Below, piece after piece: positions 17,282-27,010 of a DNA stretch of 64,000 nucleotides. The notes under the pieces are model-generated. The model did no database searches and had not been told where the DNA came from. It saw nothing but the letters and a program-made list of their open reading frames with translations. Numbering within the stretch: the stretch's first letter is position 1; every line of letters starts with the position of its first letter. Origin of the DNA: Phycisphaerales bacterium (lineage in GTDB: Bacteria; Planctomycetota; Phycisphaerae; Phycisphaerales; SM1A02). The DNA lies in assembly GCA_029247205.1 (NCBI GenBank), contig JAQWLT010000031.1, forward strand, positions 1 to 64,000, read 5' to 3'. The translations under genes were made by a program, and so were the position numbers.

Positions 17282-18054
17282 GTGAGCAAACACATCTGTT
17301 GACCGAGGTCGACGGCCACGTCGCCATCATTTCAATCAACCGGCCAAAGGTGCTCAATGCACTCAATCTGGAACTCATGCAAGATCTTGCCGGACTTCTT
17401 GAAAGCTATGACGCTGATGATTCTATTCGCGTGATTTTGCTTGCTGGCAGCGAGCGTGCATGGGCAGCAGGCGCCGACATTGGCGACATGGCCACTGCCA
17501 CTCGCAAGGACATGGAATCGCGTGACCAATTCACACAGTGGGAGCGCATCAAGTCGATCAAAAAACCGATCGTCGCCGCCGTCAGCGGCTTTGCACTCGG
17601 GGGCGGATGCGAGTTGATGATGCACTGCGATGTCATCATCTGCAGTGAGACCGCCAAGATCGGCCAGCCGGAAATCAATATCGGTGTCATGCCAGGAGCC
17701 GGCGGCACGCAGCGACTCACCCGGGCCGTTGGCAAGGCGCTCGCGATGGACATTGTGCTCAGTGGACGATTCCTTTCAGCTAAGGAAGCACTGGCATACG
17801 GACTCGTCAGCCGTGTCGTGCCACGTGAGCACTGGATGGATGAAGCCAAACGCGTGGCCCACGCCATCGCCACCAAGGCGCCGATCTCGCTGCGAAATGC
17901 GAAGGAGTCGGTACTCAATAGCGAAGAGCAGTCGCTCAGCGCAGGACTCGTCCGCGAGCGGCAGTTGTTCTATGAGTTGTTTGATACCGAGGATCAGAAG
18001 GAAGGCATGAGTGCCTTCATCGAAAAACGTCGCCCATCATTCACGGGCAAGTGA
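17278..18054 (+). CDS. paaF: Enoyl-CoA hydratase, probable 2,3-dehydroadipyl-CoA hydratase
   Basis: A crotonase-fold enzyme of 258 residues. The CoA-binding loop AWAAGADIGDM, the oxyanion-hole segment FALGGGCELMMHCD and GQPEINIGVMPGAGGTQRL keep both catalytic glutamates of true hydratases. In the phenylacetate pathway PaaF hydrates 2,3-dehydroadipyl-CoA to 3-hydroxyadipyl-CoA. GTG start at 17278 overlaps the thioesterase stop (GTGA). It is followed 8 bases later by the paaG-like gene, which supports the pathway assignment over a general fatty-acid role. Confidence 0.83.
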   Translation: MSEQTHLLTEVDGHVAIISINRPKVLNALNLELMQDLAGLLESYDADDSIRVILLAGSERAWAAGADIGDMATATRKDMESRDQFTQWERIKSIKKPIVAAVSGFALGGGCELMMHCDVIICSETAKIGQPEINIGVMPGAGGTQRLTRAVGKALAMDIVLSGRFLSAKEALAYGLVSRVVPREHWMDEAKRVAHAIATKAPISLRNAKESVLNSEEQSLSAGLVRERQLFYELFDTEDQKEGMSAFIEKRRPSFTGK

Positions 18055-18062
18055 GGTAGATC

Positions 18063-18869
18063 ATGGCAACCGCCACCGAGTTCAAAACCATTGCAATGAC
18101 TTGTGTCGACCACGTCGGCACAATCACCCTCAATCGACCCGATGTTCTGAACGCGTTCAATGACGACATGGGCGTTGAGTTCATCGCGGCGCTCAAGCAA
18201 GCCGCAAAGGACACAGATGTCCGCGTTCTTGTCATTACCGGAGCGGGACGAGCGTTTAGTAGTGGACAGGACCTTGGTGATCTCGAACGGAAGTATGTGC
18301 CCGGCCACGTGCCAGCTCTTGGAGCTGACCTTAAAAAACGCTACGACCCATGGGTCAAGCTGATTCGCGCGATGGACAAGCCAGTCATCGCTGCGGTCAA
18401 CGGAGTCGCCGCTGGTGCGGGATGCAGTCTTGCGCTTGCATGTGACTTGCGGATTGCATCTGAACATGCCAAATTTATCGAGGTCTTCATCAATGTCGGG
18501 CTCATTCCAGATACGGCCAGCACGTGGATGCTGCCGCGACTCATCGGGCTCGGCCGAGCAATGGAACTCTGCATGAGCGGCCGACCTGTCAAGGCCGACG
18601 AGGCACTCGCTATCGGTCTGGTCAATCAAGTCGTGCCCGCTGATGATCTTGAAGCGGCTGCCGCAAAGATGGCCGGCCGTCTGGCCTCTCTACCAGGCAA
18701 GGCACTCTCACTCACCAAGCGGCTACTCAACGAATCCTTTGAGCGATCACTTGTCGAACAACTTGACGCTGAATCGTTCGCTCAAGAAACTGCCGGCCGA
18801 ACGGCCGATCACTTTGAGGGCGTCACAGCCTTTCTCCAGAAACGCACGCCTGAATTTACAGGTAAGTAG
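18063..18869 (+). CDS. paaG: Epoxyphenylacetyl-CoA isomerase (oxepin-CoA forming), PaaG type
   Basis: A crotonase-fold isomerase (268 residues) that converts ring-1,2-epoxyphenylacetyl-CoA to the oxepin. Unlike the preceding hydratase it has GAGCSLALACDLRIA with no glutamate in that loop, and INVGLIPDTASTWMLPRLIG, whose aspartate fits the PaaG catalytic residue. The FSSGQDLGDLERKY segment and the C-terminal RTPEFTGK fit the family. It lies between paaF and paaH with 8-base gaps on both sides, so it is certainly co-transcribed. Confidence 0.88.
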   Translation: MATATEFKTIAMTCVDHVGTITLNRPDVLNAFNDDMGVEFIAALKQAAKDTDVRVLVITGAGRAFSSGQDLGDLERKYVPGHVPALGADLKKRYDPWVKLIRAMDKPVIAAVNGVAAGAGCSLALACDLRIASEHAKFIEVFINVGLIPDTASTWMLPRLIGLGRAMELCMSGRPVKADEALAIGLVNQVVPADDLEAAAAKMAGRLASLPGKALSLTKRLLNESFERSLVEQLDAESFAQETAGRTADHFEGVTAFLQKRTPEFTGK

Positions 18870-18877
18870 GACCACAG

Positions 18878-20086
18878 ATGCCAACGGTTGGAATACTCGG
18901 AGCTGGCGCCATGGGCGCTGGTATTGCGCAGGTCGCGGCGACCGCTGGCTGGGACGTGCGGCTCATCGACGTCGATCCAGCGACTGCAACCGCTGCCATT
19001 ACGGGAATTGAAAAACGAATTGAGCGCAGTGTCGCCAAGGGTCGAATGACGTGTGAGCAAGGCAAGACGCTCATGCAACGGCTCCACGCATCGGTCATGA
19101 CAGATCTCAACAACTGCGACCTCTTCATCGAAGCTATTGTCGAGGATCTCAACATCAAGGTTGCGGCCATGACCCCCGCAATTGAAGTACTGCCTGAATC
19201 AGCCATCATTGCAACCAACACATCATCACTCTCGGTCTCTGAACTGGGCGAGCGAATCGGGCAACCGGCCCGAACCTGCGGCATGCACTTCTTCAATCCT
19301 GCGCCGATCATGAAGCTCGTTGAAGTTGTTCGTGGTAAGTCCACCGACGATGCGTTGCTTGATCGCGTCGCGGACATCGCAGCGTCTTGGGGAAAGCAGG
19401 TGGCCCGCTGCGCCGACACCCCCGGCTTTATCGTCAACCGAGTGGCACGACCCTATTACCTCGAAGCATTTCGCTGCCTCGAAGACGGGGTGGCCGACCC
19501 GGCGACAATCGACGATGCCATGCGGAGCATCGGCGGATTCCGTATGGGCCCATTTGAACTCACCGACTTCATTGGCCATGACGTCAACACCGCGACAACT
19601 CGAAGTGTGTGGGAACAGTGGGACCGCCCCTCGCGGCTCTCGCCAAGCGCCACGCAAGAACGACTTGTCTCAGACGGCACGCTTGGCAAGAAGAGTGGCT
19701 GTGGCGTCTACGACTGGTCAGGTGACTCGCCGGTATGCGTGCTGCGACCGCCACAGGACGGCCGCACAGCCAGCGACGGCTTATCTGGCCCGGCGTCGGA
19801 ATTCTGCCTCAAGGCAACGATTGATTCGGACAGCGCAGCCAAGGCCTCCGATGCGCAGCGAATCGTATTCACACGAATCCTGCTTGCCGTACTCAACGAA
19901 GCCGCATGGGCTGCGCACGATGGCGTCGCCGAGCCCGCAGACATCGACATCGCGATGCGTGCCGGGGTCAATTATCCGCGTGGGCCCTTTGCGTGGTCGC
20001 AAGACATCGGAGAGTCAGTCGTGTCCGAAACGCTTCGTGCACTTGACGATTCCGTTGATGACGGGCGATTCTCGCCGCCCGGCTGA
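18878..20086 (+). CDS. paaH: 3-hydroxyacyl-CoA dehydrogenase (3-hydroxyadipyl-CoA), PaaH type
   Basis: An NAD-dependent dehydrogenase of 402 residues oxidising 3-hydroxyadipyl-CoA to 3-oxoadipyl-CoA. The Rossmann motif is GILGAGAMGAGIAQVAA (residues 5-21), GMHFFNPAPIMKLVEVVRG holds the catalytic histidine region, and DTPGFIVNRVARPYYLEA starts the C-terminal domain. A second, degenerate 3HCDH_C-like copy follows (about 320-395). Shorter than E. coli PaaH (about 475). It ends four bases from the convergent kinase gene, so the pathway continues only beyond that gene with paaJ. Confidence 0.88.
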   Translation: MPTVGILGAGAMGAGIAQVAATAGWDVRLIDVDPATATAAITGIEKRIERSVAKGRMTCEQGKTLMQRLHASVMTDLNNCDLFIEAIVEDLNIKVAAMTPAIEVLPESAIIATNTSSLSVSELGERIGQPARTCGMHFFNPAPIMKLVEVVRGKSTDDALLDRVADIAASWGKQVARCADTPGFIVNRVARPYYLEAFRCLEDGVADPATIDDAMRSIGGFRMGPFELTDFIGHDVNTATTRSVWEQWDRPSRLSPSATQERLVSDGTLGKKSGCGVYDWSGDSPVCVLRPPQDGRTASDGLSGPASEFCLKATIDSDSAAKASDAQRIVFTRILLAVLNEAAWAAHDGVAEPADIDIAMRAGVNYPRGPFAWSQDIGESVVSETLRALDDSVDDGRFSPPG

Positions 20087-20089
20087 GCC

Positions 20090-23000
20090 TCACGGCGTAC
20101 TCGGCGTCTCGACCACTTCAGCCGGCGCTCGCTCCGCCTCGGCCATCGCCGCACGGTACTCGTCGAGTTTCTCTTGCCCGCTTTCTCGCTCCGTTTGTTT
20201 GGCGGCGTCAAGATGCAACTCCTGCCAATGCACGGCTTGGGCAGGGTTACCCATCGCAAAGTGCAACTGCGCCAATAGCCGCTCACTCCCGTCCTCGGAC
20301 TGGTCATGCACACGCATTGCCGCAGCCATCAACGCATCGGCATCCAATGCAAGGAGCCGCGCGGAGTCGCGAGCAATCACATACAAGACAAGCTCCCGCA
20401 TCTCCTGAGGAGCTTTCTCCTCCCTGGCAGCGAGCAGTGGTGTGAGAATGGCCTTGGCCTCATCAACTCGGTCGAGCCGCGCCAGCGCATCGGCGCGAAG
20501 CACAGTCAGCTTCTGGCGATTGACTGGTTCAGGCTCCTCGACCGCGTCGGAATGCTCGATCGCCTCATCGATGAGTTCCAGAGCAGGCTGAGGCTCGTCA
20601 TGTTGCAAGAGCGCACTGGCGTAACTCCGGACCGCTCCATGTCGAGTGGTGGAGTCGGGTTCCAGATGCGCCTTGGCAGACTCGGCCGCTTCCTTGCGAA
20701 TCGCAAACGCCACTTCGTCCCGGTCGGCCAAGTCATACAGCCTGGCGGCGATAGATTGCAGGCCGATGAAACCATCGTCATCCGCTCCAAGATGATCACG
20801 AGCCTTTGCAAGCCACCTTTCAGTTTGTGAGAGGCCACGCTCGACCTGGTCAGATTCCACCAGTGCGGCGATCAATAGGGCCTGTAAATTTTGAACGTTA
20901 GGGTGGTATGGGCCCAGGAGGGCCTTCACCATCTCGATGGACGTCTGCATGAGTGGCTCACCCTCTTCGATCTCACCCTTGCTAAGCAAGACGACAGCCA
21001 AGGCCGCGCGAGCGTTGAGGACAGTGTGATGGTCCGGGGCGTGCTGTGCGAGCAATTGTTCATACGTGTCGCGAAGCCCCCCCACGTCGATGATCTCACC
21101 GCTGAGGGCAGCGCGGGCCTGCTGGAGACGCATCATGACGCTCTGGGTCAACGCATTGCCTCGGCCGAAGCGGCGTTCGTACCCCTCGTGGGCTCGTGTG
21201 AGCAATGTCTCGCCTTGGGCCATCATCTCGCCGTCAGTCGCAGCGGCTCCAACCAAAAACGTAATGACGCCGTGAATGTGGATGATGTCAAGCACCGCTG
21301 CATGGTCTTCGCCAAGCACCTCCTGCAGCGCATCGGTGGCCTGCTGAAGCGCGACTACCTCGTCCTCGAGTCGCTCTTCCTGTATCGCCTTCCCCCACTG
21401 CGTAAGGGCCAAGAGCGCATCGGCCTGAAGTGTGATCGGGTGCTTGGGACCAAGCACAGTGGAGCCAGTCTCTGAAGCTGCTTCCAAGAGTTCCAGCCCC
21501 TCAGCGTTCATGCGGGCCTCCACATCCTGCTCGGTGGTCATGCTCGCATTCTGTAAGAGCATGCGTGCATACGTCGTCTTAGCATTCAGTGTTTGCTCAT
21601 GGGACTCGCCGTAGCGGCGGCTTGCGACGGCATGCCACTCGCGGCTCAGTTCCAACGCCTCGGGAAGACGAGTCAAAAATACCAACGCCAGTACGCGGGC
21701 CGCCATGGCCTCAATCAGAATCGGATCGTCTTCAGAGAGACTCGCACGTGCCCGTGCCAACACATCAAGCGTCAGACTGTCGGCTTGGCGTGGACGCCCC
21801 TGCTCAGTCCGCATCCGCCCCAACACGGTCATCGCATGAAGCACGCGGAGATCATCGGGGCCCTGCCGCGCCTCAACTGCTGCCATGCCCGAGGTCAACT
21901 GCTGGTCCGCATCCTGAAACATCTGCAACTCGAACATCAACTCACCGATCATCAGCCGTGTCTCGGCGGCCAACTCAGGCAGGTCAATAAAGCGTGTGTC
22001 GATCCCCCCAGCCGCCACCTGAAGTACCTGCTGTGTATTGAGCGTTCGCCCCTGCGCATTGCGGGGGCTGGCCATGCCCAGCACGCTCTGGAGAAACAAC
22101 TTCTGCGCCGCGGCCTTGGACAACTCGGCTTCAACCTGCTGCTGCGCAGCCACAGCCACCTCCTGAGCCCGATGCGCCTTGACTGCCAGCACAATGCTCA
22201 CGGCGGTTGCTGAAACGAGTACCGCGGCAATGACCATCGTCGCCACCACTGCAGCTTTATTACGTCGCATCAACAATGAGAGTTGATAGGTCAGGCTCAG
22301 CGGACGCGCTGAGATCGGTTCTCCCTTGATGTACCGCTCAAGATCCTGCTTAAGTTCCAGTGCCGACTGATATCTGTACTCGGGGTCCTTGGCCATCGCC
22401 TTGGACACGATCGTCTCCAAATCGCCACGAAGTAGTGGATTCACTACCGACAAACGCGCCGGAGGTTGTTCTCGCACAATCTTGGCGGCATCGAAAATAG
22501 GAACCGATTCCAGATCGTATGGCGCCTTGCCACAGAGCATCTGATACAGCACCACACCCATCGCATACACATCGCTGCGCGTATCAATAATGTCTGGGTC
22601 TGCTTCACACTGCTCGGGGCTCATGTACTGCAGCGTCCCCACAAGCACACCCACATCCGTCTGCTGTGTTGTGACGGCCAAATCAGAGTCGGTCGAACGC
22701 GCAACCCCAAAGTCAATCACCTTCGGATTGCCTTGCCGATCAATCAGAATATTGCCGGGCTTGAGATCGCGATGAATGATGCCCTTCTGATGACCATGAT
22801 GCACCGCATCGCACACTCGAGCGAAGAGTTCTAACTTCTGAGGAGTGTCGAGTTTCTTGTCGATGGAAAACTGATTCAGTGTCTTAGCGCCCGCGATGAA
22901 CTCCATCGCAAAGAATGGAACGCCGCCGGTGCCGTCGTCCCAGGTACCGGCCTCGTAGATCTGCGCGATGCCTGGATGATGCAAGCGGGCCAAAACCTGC

Positions 23001-23284
23001 GATTCAAATTGGAATCGTCGCAGGGCGCTGCTGCTGGTGATGCCCCGCTTCATGACCTTGATGGCCACCTTGCGGCGTGGACTCTCCTGCATGGCCTCGT
23101 AGACGATGCCCATGCCGCCCGAACCAATCACCCGCCGAATCGAAAAAGGGCCGATCGTCGGAGGTAGATTCGCCTGCGGAGGTTGTGGTGTCGGCGGCAT
23201 CTGAACCGTCTGGCGATTGCGAATATTGTCCGCTGGGTCGTCCTGCGAATCTTCACCGCCTGGATTGACGCTATCCGCCATCAT
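20090..23284 (-). CDS. Membrane Ser/Thr protein kinase with TPR repeats
   Basis: A PknB-like receptor kinase of 1064 residues. The cytoplasmic kinase domain covers about 46-318: glycine loop GSGGMGIVYEA, AIK lysine, catalytic HRDLKPGN, DFGVA and the MSPEQ variant of the APE motif. A transmembrane helix follows (about 345-368). The long C-terminal part is an array of TPR-like helices, probably a sensor or docking platform. ATG at 23284 is preceded by GGGGAG at 8 bases; an upstream GTG overlaps that site. It lies opposite to and inside the paa region, convergent with paaH and divergent from paaJ (65 bases), which makes regulation of the pathway conceivable but unproven. Confidence 0.88.
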   Translation of the reverse strand: MMADSVNPGGEDSQDDPADNIRNRQTVQMPPTPQPPQANLPPTIGPFSIRRVIGSGGMGIVYEAMQESPRRKVAIKVMKRGITSSSALRRFQFESQVLARLHHPGIAQIYEAGTWDDGTGGVPFFAMEFIAGAKTLNQFSIDKKLDTPQKLELFARVCDAVHHGHQKGIIHRDLKPGNILIDRQGNPKVIDFGVARSTDSDLAVTTQQTDVGVLVGTLQYMSPEQCEADPDIIDTRSDVYAMGVVLYQMLCGKAPYDLESVPIFDAAKIVREQPPARLSVVNPLLRGDLETIVSKAMAKDPEYRYQSALELKQDLERYIKGEPISARPLSLTYQLSLLMRRNKAAVVATMVIAAVLVSATAVSIVLAVKAHRAQEVAVAAQQQVEAELSKAAAQKLFLQSVLGMASPRNAQGRTLNTQQVLQVAAGGIDTRFIDLPELAAETRLMIGELMFELQMFQDADQQLTSGMAAVEARQGPDDLRVLHAMTVLGRMRTEQGRPRQADSLTLDVLARARASLSEDDPILIEAMAARVLALVFLTRLPEALELSREWHAVASRRYGESHEQTLNAKTTYARMLLQNASMTTEQDVEARMNAEGLELLEAASETGSTVLGPKHPITLQADALLALTQWGKAIQEERLEDEVVALQQATDALQEVLGEDHAAVLDIIHIHGVITFLVGAAATDGEMMAQGETLLTRAHEGYERRFGRGNALTQSVMMRLQQARAALSGEIIDVGGLRDTYEQLLAQHAPDHHTVLNARAALAVVLLSKGEIEEGEPLMQTSIEMVKALLGPYHPNVQNLQALLIAALVESDQVERGLSQTERWLAKARDHLGADDDGFIGLQSIAARLYDLADRDEVAFAIRKEAAESAKAHLEPDSTTRHGAVRSYASALLQHDEPQPALELIDEAIEHSDAVEEPEPVNRQKLTVLRADALARLDRVDEAKAILTPLLAAREEKAPQEMRELVLYVIARDSARLLALDADALMAAAMRVHDQSEDGSERLLAQLHFAMGNPAQAVHWQELHLDAAKQTERESGQEKLDEYRAAMAEAERAPAEVVETPSTP

Positions 23285-23349
23285 CAATTCCACTCCCCTT
23301 TGTTTCGATCACTTTAACAACTCAACTTGGCTGGGCTGTCCAAAGTACA

Positions 23350-24567
23350 ATGCCGCCCATGCCACGCCGCGCCGCCATCGTGTCCGCCGTTCGTACCCCC
23401 TTTGGCAGGTATGCCGGCGGTCTAAGCAGTATTCGCCCCGATGATTTAGCCGCCCATGTCATTCGCATCGCCGTCGAACGAGCCGGCATTGACCCAACCA
23501 CCATCGATGACGTCTATCTTGGTGCCGCCAATCAGGCAGGCGAGGACAATCGCAATGTTGCCCGAATGGCCGCCCTGCTCGCCGGACTTCCGCTCGAGAC
23601 TCCAGGCTGCACGGTCAATCGCTTGTGCGCTTCCGGACTTGAGGCAATCAATATTGCGGCAAGAATGATCGAGGCCAATGCGGGTGATGTGTATATCGCC
23701 GGCGGCGTCGAAAGCATGAGCCGCGCTCCATTTGTCATGGCCAAAGGCACGCGTGCCTTCGACCGTACACACGACGTTCATGACACCACCATTGGTTGGC
23801 GTTTCACGAACCCCACACTCGCCGCGATGTACCACCCCTTTGGCATGGGCGAAACTGCCGAAAATGTCGCACGAAAGTTTGGCATCTCGCGTGAGGCCCA
23901 AGACCGCTTTGCTGTACTCAGCCAACAACGCTGGGCGCTTGCCGATGAAATGGGTTTCTTTGCAGACGAACTTGTCCCAGTCGAGGTGCCACAACGCAAG
24001 GGCGACCCACTGATTGTGGATCGAGACGAACACCCACGATCCGGAACAACGCTCGAAGCGCTTGCCAAATTGCGGCCTGCTTTCGCGACTGACGACCTTG
24101 GCACTGTGACAACAGGCAACTCCAGCGGCGTCAATGATGGCGCTGCCGCCCTCGTGCTGATGGAGGCCGAACGGGCAGTTGCCCAAGGGCTACCAATCTT
24201 AGCACTGGTCGGCCCCTCCGCCTCGGCAGGCGTTGATCCGGCAACCATGGGCCTCGGGCCAATTCCTGCCACACGCAAAGTCTTAGATCGCGCCAAATTG
24301 AAAGTTGCCGATATTGACCTGTTTGAGCTCAATGAGGCCTTTGCCGCGCAGTCAATTGCGTGCACACAGGAACTGAATCTCGATCTTGACCGCGTTAACG
24401 TCAAAGGTGGTGCAATCGCGATTGGGCATCCACTCGGCGCCAGTGGTGCCCGTCTTGCAACAACCCTTGTTCACGAGATGATTCGACGTGAATCTCGCCA
24501 TGGTGTGGCTACACTCTGTGTAGGCGTTGGGCAGGGACTTGCGACTGTGTTTGAACACCCTGCCTAA
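23350..24567 (+). CDS. paaJ: 3-oxoadipyl-CoA / acetyl-CoA acyltransferase (thiolase)
   Basis: A thiolase of 405 residues that cleaves 3-oxoadipyl-CoA (and possibly the C8 intermediate) to succinyl-CoA and acetyl-CoA. The nucleophile lies in NRLCASGLEAI (C93), and the C-terminal catalytic motifs are GGAIAIGHPLGASGAR and ATLCVGVGQGLA. NEAFAAQS and the SRAPFVMAK segment are typical of PcaF/PaaJ. It heads the second paa transcription unit, 34 bases before paaA. A general beta-ketothiolase would look similar; context decides. Confidence 0.88.
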   Translation: MPPMPRRAAIVSAVRTPFGRYAGGLSSIRPDDLAAHVIRIAVERAGIDPTTIDDVYLGAANQAGEDNRNVARMAALLAGLPLETPGCTVNRLCASGLEAINIAARMIEANAGDVYIAGGVESMSRAPFVMAKGTRAFDRTHDVHDTTIGWRFTNPTLAAMYHPFGMGETAENVARKFGISREAQDRFAVLSQQRWALADEMGFFADELVPVEVPQRKGDPLIVDRDEHPRSGTTLEALAKLRPAFATDDLGTVTTGNSSGVNDGAAALVLMEAERAVAQGLPILALVGPSASAGVDPATMGLGPIPATRKVLDRAKLKVADIDLFELNEAFAAQSIACTQELNLDLDRVNVKGGAIAIGHPLGASGARLATTLVHEMIRRESRHGVATLCVGVGQGLATVFEHPA

Positions 24568-24601
24568 GATCAACCGTCACACGTGCGAAAGGACTACTGC
24601 T

Positions 24602-25624
24602 ATGAGCGGCGCTGCAAACCCTGTCTCGCCTCCGGATATCACAATCACGGCCGACCCTGAAAAGTTGGCCGCGTTTGAGCAACGCATCGCAGATGGAATC
24701 CTGATCGAGCCAGGTGACTGGATGCCTGACTCGTATCGCACGCTGATGCTCCGCATGGCTGAACACCACGCCAATAGTGAGATCATCGGCGCGCTGCCTG
24801 AAGGCGAATGGATCACCCGCGCGCCAAGCATGCTTCGCAAACTCGCGTTAACTGCCAAGGTGCAGGACGAAGTTGGCCATGGACAAATGCTCTACCGCGT
24901 TTCGCAAGAACTCGGCAAAAGTCGCGACGACATGCTTCGCGACCTCGTGACTGGCGTGACCAAATACCACAACTGCTTCAACTACCCGTGCCCTACATGG
25001 GCGGACATTGCGATGGTTCAGTGGCTCATCGATGGGGCTGCCATCATGAACCAGAAGACACTCGCTGATGGCGCCTACGGCCCCTATGTCCGAACCATGA
25101 ATCGCATCAATATGGAAGAGGCCTTCCACTTCAAAAGTGGCGAGGACATGGTGCTCACGCTCATGAGCGGCACCAAGGGCCAGAAAGCGATGACGCAAGA
25201 AGCCTTCGATCGCTGGTGGCCAATCTCTCTGGCATTCTTTGGCCCCGCCGATAAACCAAATTGCGAAGAGTTGCCTCCAATGAAATGGCGACTGAAGATC
25301 GAACGAAACGACTCTCTTCGTCGTCGCTTTGTCAATCGGTTTGCTCCCGCTGCCATCGATCTTGGCCTCATCATCAATGTGGTCACCAAGAATGAGCAGG
25401 GCTTCGTAACATCTGCCAAACCCGATGAGGCCATCGCATTGGACAAGTCGACCGGAGACTGGTCCTTCACACAACCAGATTGGGATGAGTTCTGGAGAGT
25501 CATTCGTGGCAACGGCCCATGCAATGCGCACCGACTTGCCTTGCGGCGGTTCTCCTATGACCAAGGCGCGTGGGTTCGCCGGGCAATTGGCGATGGAGCG
25601 GTGGCCACGCCACCTGCTGCCTAA
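24602..25624 (+). CDS. paaA: Phenylacetyl-CoA 1,2-epoxidase, catalytic subunit A
   Basis: The diiron catalytic alpha subunit of the multicomponent monooxygenase that epoxidises the ring of phenylacetyl-CoA. At 340 residues it has the family length. Ferritin-like iron-ligand motifs are KVQDEVGHGQMLY (E90, H93) and INMEEAFHFKSGED (E-E-x-x-H); KYHNCFNYPCPTWADIAMV is characteristic of PaaA. ATG at 24602 has GAAAGG about 9 bases upstream. It is immediately followed by paaB without any gap. Confidence 0.93.
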   Translation: MSGAANPVSPPDITITADPEKLAAFEQRIADGILIEPGDWMPDSYRTLMLRMAEHHANSEIIGALPEGEWITRAPSMLRKLALTAKVQDEVGHGQMLYRVSQELGKSRDDMLRDLVTGVTKYHNCFNYPCPTWADIAMVQWLIDGAAIMNQKTLADGAYGPYVRTMNRINMEEAFHFKSGEDMVLTLMSGTKGQKAMTQEAFDRWWPISLAFFGPADKPNCEELPPMKWRLKIERNDSLRRRFVNRFAPAAIDLGLIINVVTKNEQGFVTSAKPDEAIALDKSTGDWSFTQPDWDEFWRVIRGNGPCNAHRLALRRFSYDQGAWVRRAIGDGAVATPPAA

Positions 25625-26233
25625 ATGTCAAAAGTGCGAGAACGAACGAGGTCGCCAGAGGGTGATCTCCCTGCCCCCACCCCGGACGCCAAGCAGTGGG
25701 TCGTCTACACACAAAAACGTGAGGGGGCCCCATTCAAGTGGGCCGGGACAGTCGAGGCAGTCGACACCGAACTCGCCCTGCAGTACGCAAGGGAGCACTA
25801 CGGGCTTGATGAAGCCTGTGTGGGCCTCATCACCTATGAGCATGGCGACAGTGTTGACGGCGAATACAGCATTGGGCCGCTTGTGCCTCAGAAAGCTGAT
25901 GGCACAGATGGGGACGAGTGGCTCGTCTTTACGCTCGCCAAGCGTGGCGGCAATCACCAAACTGCCGGAACAGTCAACGCACCCGATGCCGCAACCGCAA
26001 TCAACCGTGGCACTGCAGCATTCGCCGATGGCAAAGCATGCAATATTCGCGTCGTCCTTGCCAGCGATGTACATGAGACGACCGACGAAGAAATGGTCAT
26101 CTGGCGAACACATGACATGACCTACAAACTGGCCAAGGGCTATAGCAAGCAAGTGCGCTCCAAGTGGACTCGCATCCGCGACAACCCGGCCTACGAGCAA
26201 TACCAAAAAGAAGACATCGAAACGCACTTCTAA
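25625..26233 (+). CDS. paaB: Phenylacetyl-CoA epoxidase subunit B, tandem-domain form
   Basis: PaaB is a small non-catalytic subunit needed for epoxidase complex assembly, normally a single domain of about 95 residues. This protein has 202 residues and reads as two PaaB-like units: 24-77 (QWVVYTQKREG...WAGTVEAVDTELALQYARE) and 98-165 (EWLVFTLAKRGG...TAGTVNAPDAATAINRG), sharing the W-V-hydrophobic strand, GTV and alanine helix. The second unit ends with the PaaB-like IWRTHDMTYKLAKGY. The ATG directly abuts the paaA stop. No frameshift signs; it looks like an ancestral duplication or fusion. Confidence 0.82.
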   Translation: MSKVRERTRSPEGDLPAPTPDAKQWVVYTQKREGAPFKWAGTVEAVDTELALQYAREHYGLDEACVGLITYEHGDSVDGEYSIGPLVPQKADGTDGDEWLVFTLAKRGGNHQTAGTVNAPDAATAINRGTAAFADGKACNIRVVLASDVHETTDEEMVIWRTHDMTYKLAKGYSKQVRSKWTRIRDNPAYEQYQKEDIETHF

Positions 26234-26245
26234 GGCAAACGCATC

Positions 26246-27010
26246 ATGCAGAACATGCTGGCAGACCAACTCGCAAATATCGTGCTGATGCACGCCGATG
26301 ACAAACTCATGCTCGGCCACATCCAGAGCGACTGGACTGGGCTCGCGCCAATACTTGAAGAAGACATCGCCGCTTCGGCAATGGCCCAAGATGATCTCAG
26401 CCATGCGCTGGTGTTGTATGAGTTTCTTGGCGAACGGTTCAAACTTGATCCGGATGCCATTGCATTCGACCGTGACCCCTGCGACTACCGCTGCTGCGAC
26501 TTGGTGACGATCCCAGATGAGTTTGACTGGGCCACTTCGGTGGTCAAGCGATGGCTCACCGCTACATTCTCTCAATTGGGCCTTCACCGGCTTGCAACAA
26601 TGACTGAAGGTGATCTCGGAGATCGTGCCAAACGACTGCTAGATGAGCAAACTATCCAAGTCACCCATCTCAACCGTTGGATGACACGCCTCGGCCGTGG
26701 CTCTATAGAGTCGCATGATCGCATGCAAGCGGCGCTGGACCGCCTCTCAAGTTCGGCTGGCATGATGTTCGAGCCGCCAGACGCCACACTTACTGAAGAC
26801 GAATCGTTCTGCTGCGGACGCGACGAGCTCTTTACTGAGTGGGCCAAAGGCATTGGCATCACACTTGACGCTGCCGGCCTGTCGGCGACAATCACGCTGC
26901 CAGATCGATCAACAGGCGGCGGTCGACGCGGCGAACATGCGCCGCACTTCATCGATCAACATGCTGAACTTACCGAAGTACGGCACAGTGACCCGGCTAC
27001 GTCATGGTGA
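26246..27010 (+). CDS. paaC: Phenylacetyl-CoA epoxidase subunit C
   Basis: The structural ferritin-like beta subunit of the PaaABC epoxidase, 254 residues. Start ANIVLMHADDKLMLGHIQSDW matches the PaaC N-terminus (LADDxLILGxRLSEW style), and AMAQDDLSHALVLYEFLGER holds a D-D-x-x-H motif (D49, D50, H53). Later helices include TFSQLGLHRLATM and HLNRWMTRLGRG. It overlaps paaD by 7 bases. PaaC pairs with PaaA; context and motifs make this secure. Confidence 0.9.
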   Translation: MQNMLADQLANIVLMHADDKLMLGHIQSDWTGLAPILEEDIAASAMAQDDLSHALVLYEFLGERFKLDPDAIAFDRDPCDYRCCDLVTIPDEFDWATSVVKRWLTATFSQLGLHRLATMTEGDLGDRAKRLLDEQTIQVTHLNRWMTRLGRGSIESHDRMQAALDRLSSSAGMMFEPPDATLTEDESFCCGRDELFTEWAKGIGITLDAAGLSATITLPDRSTGGGRRGEHAPHFIDQHAELTEVRHSDPATSW

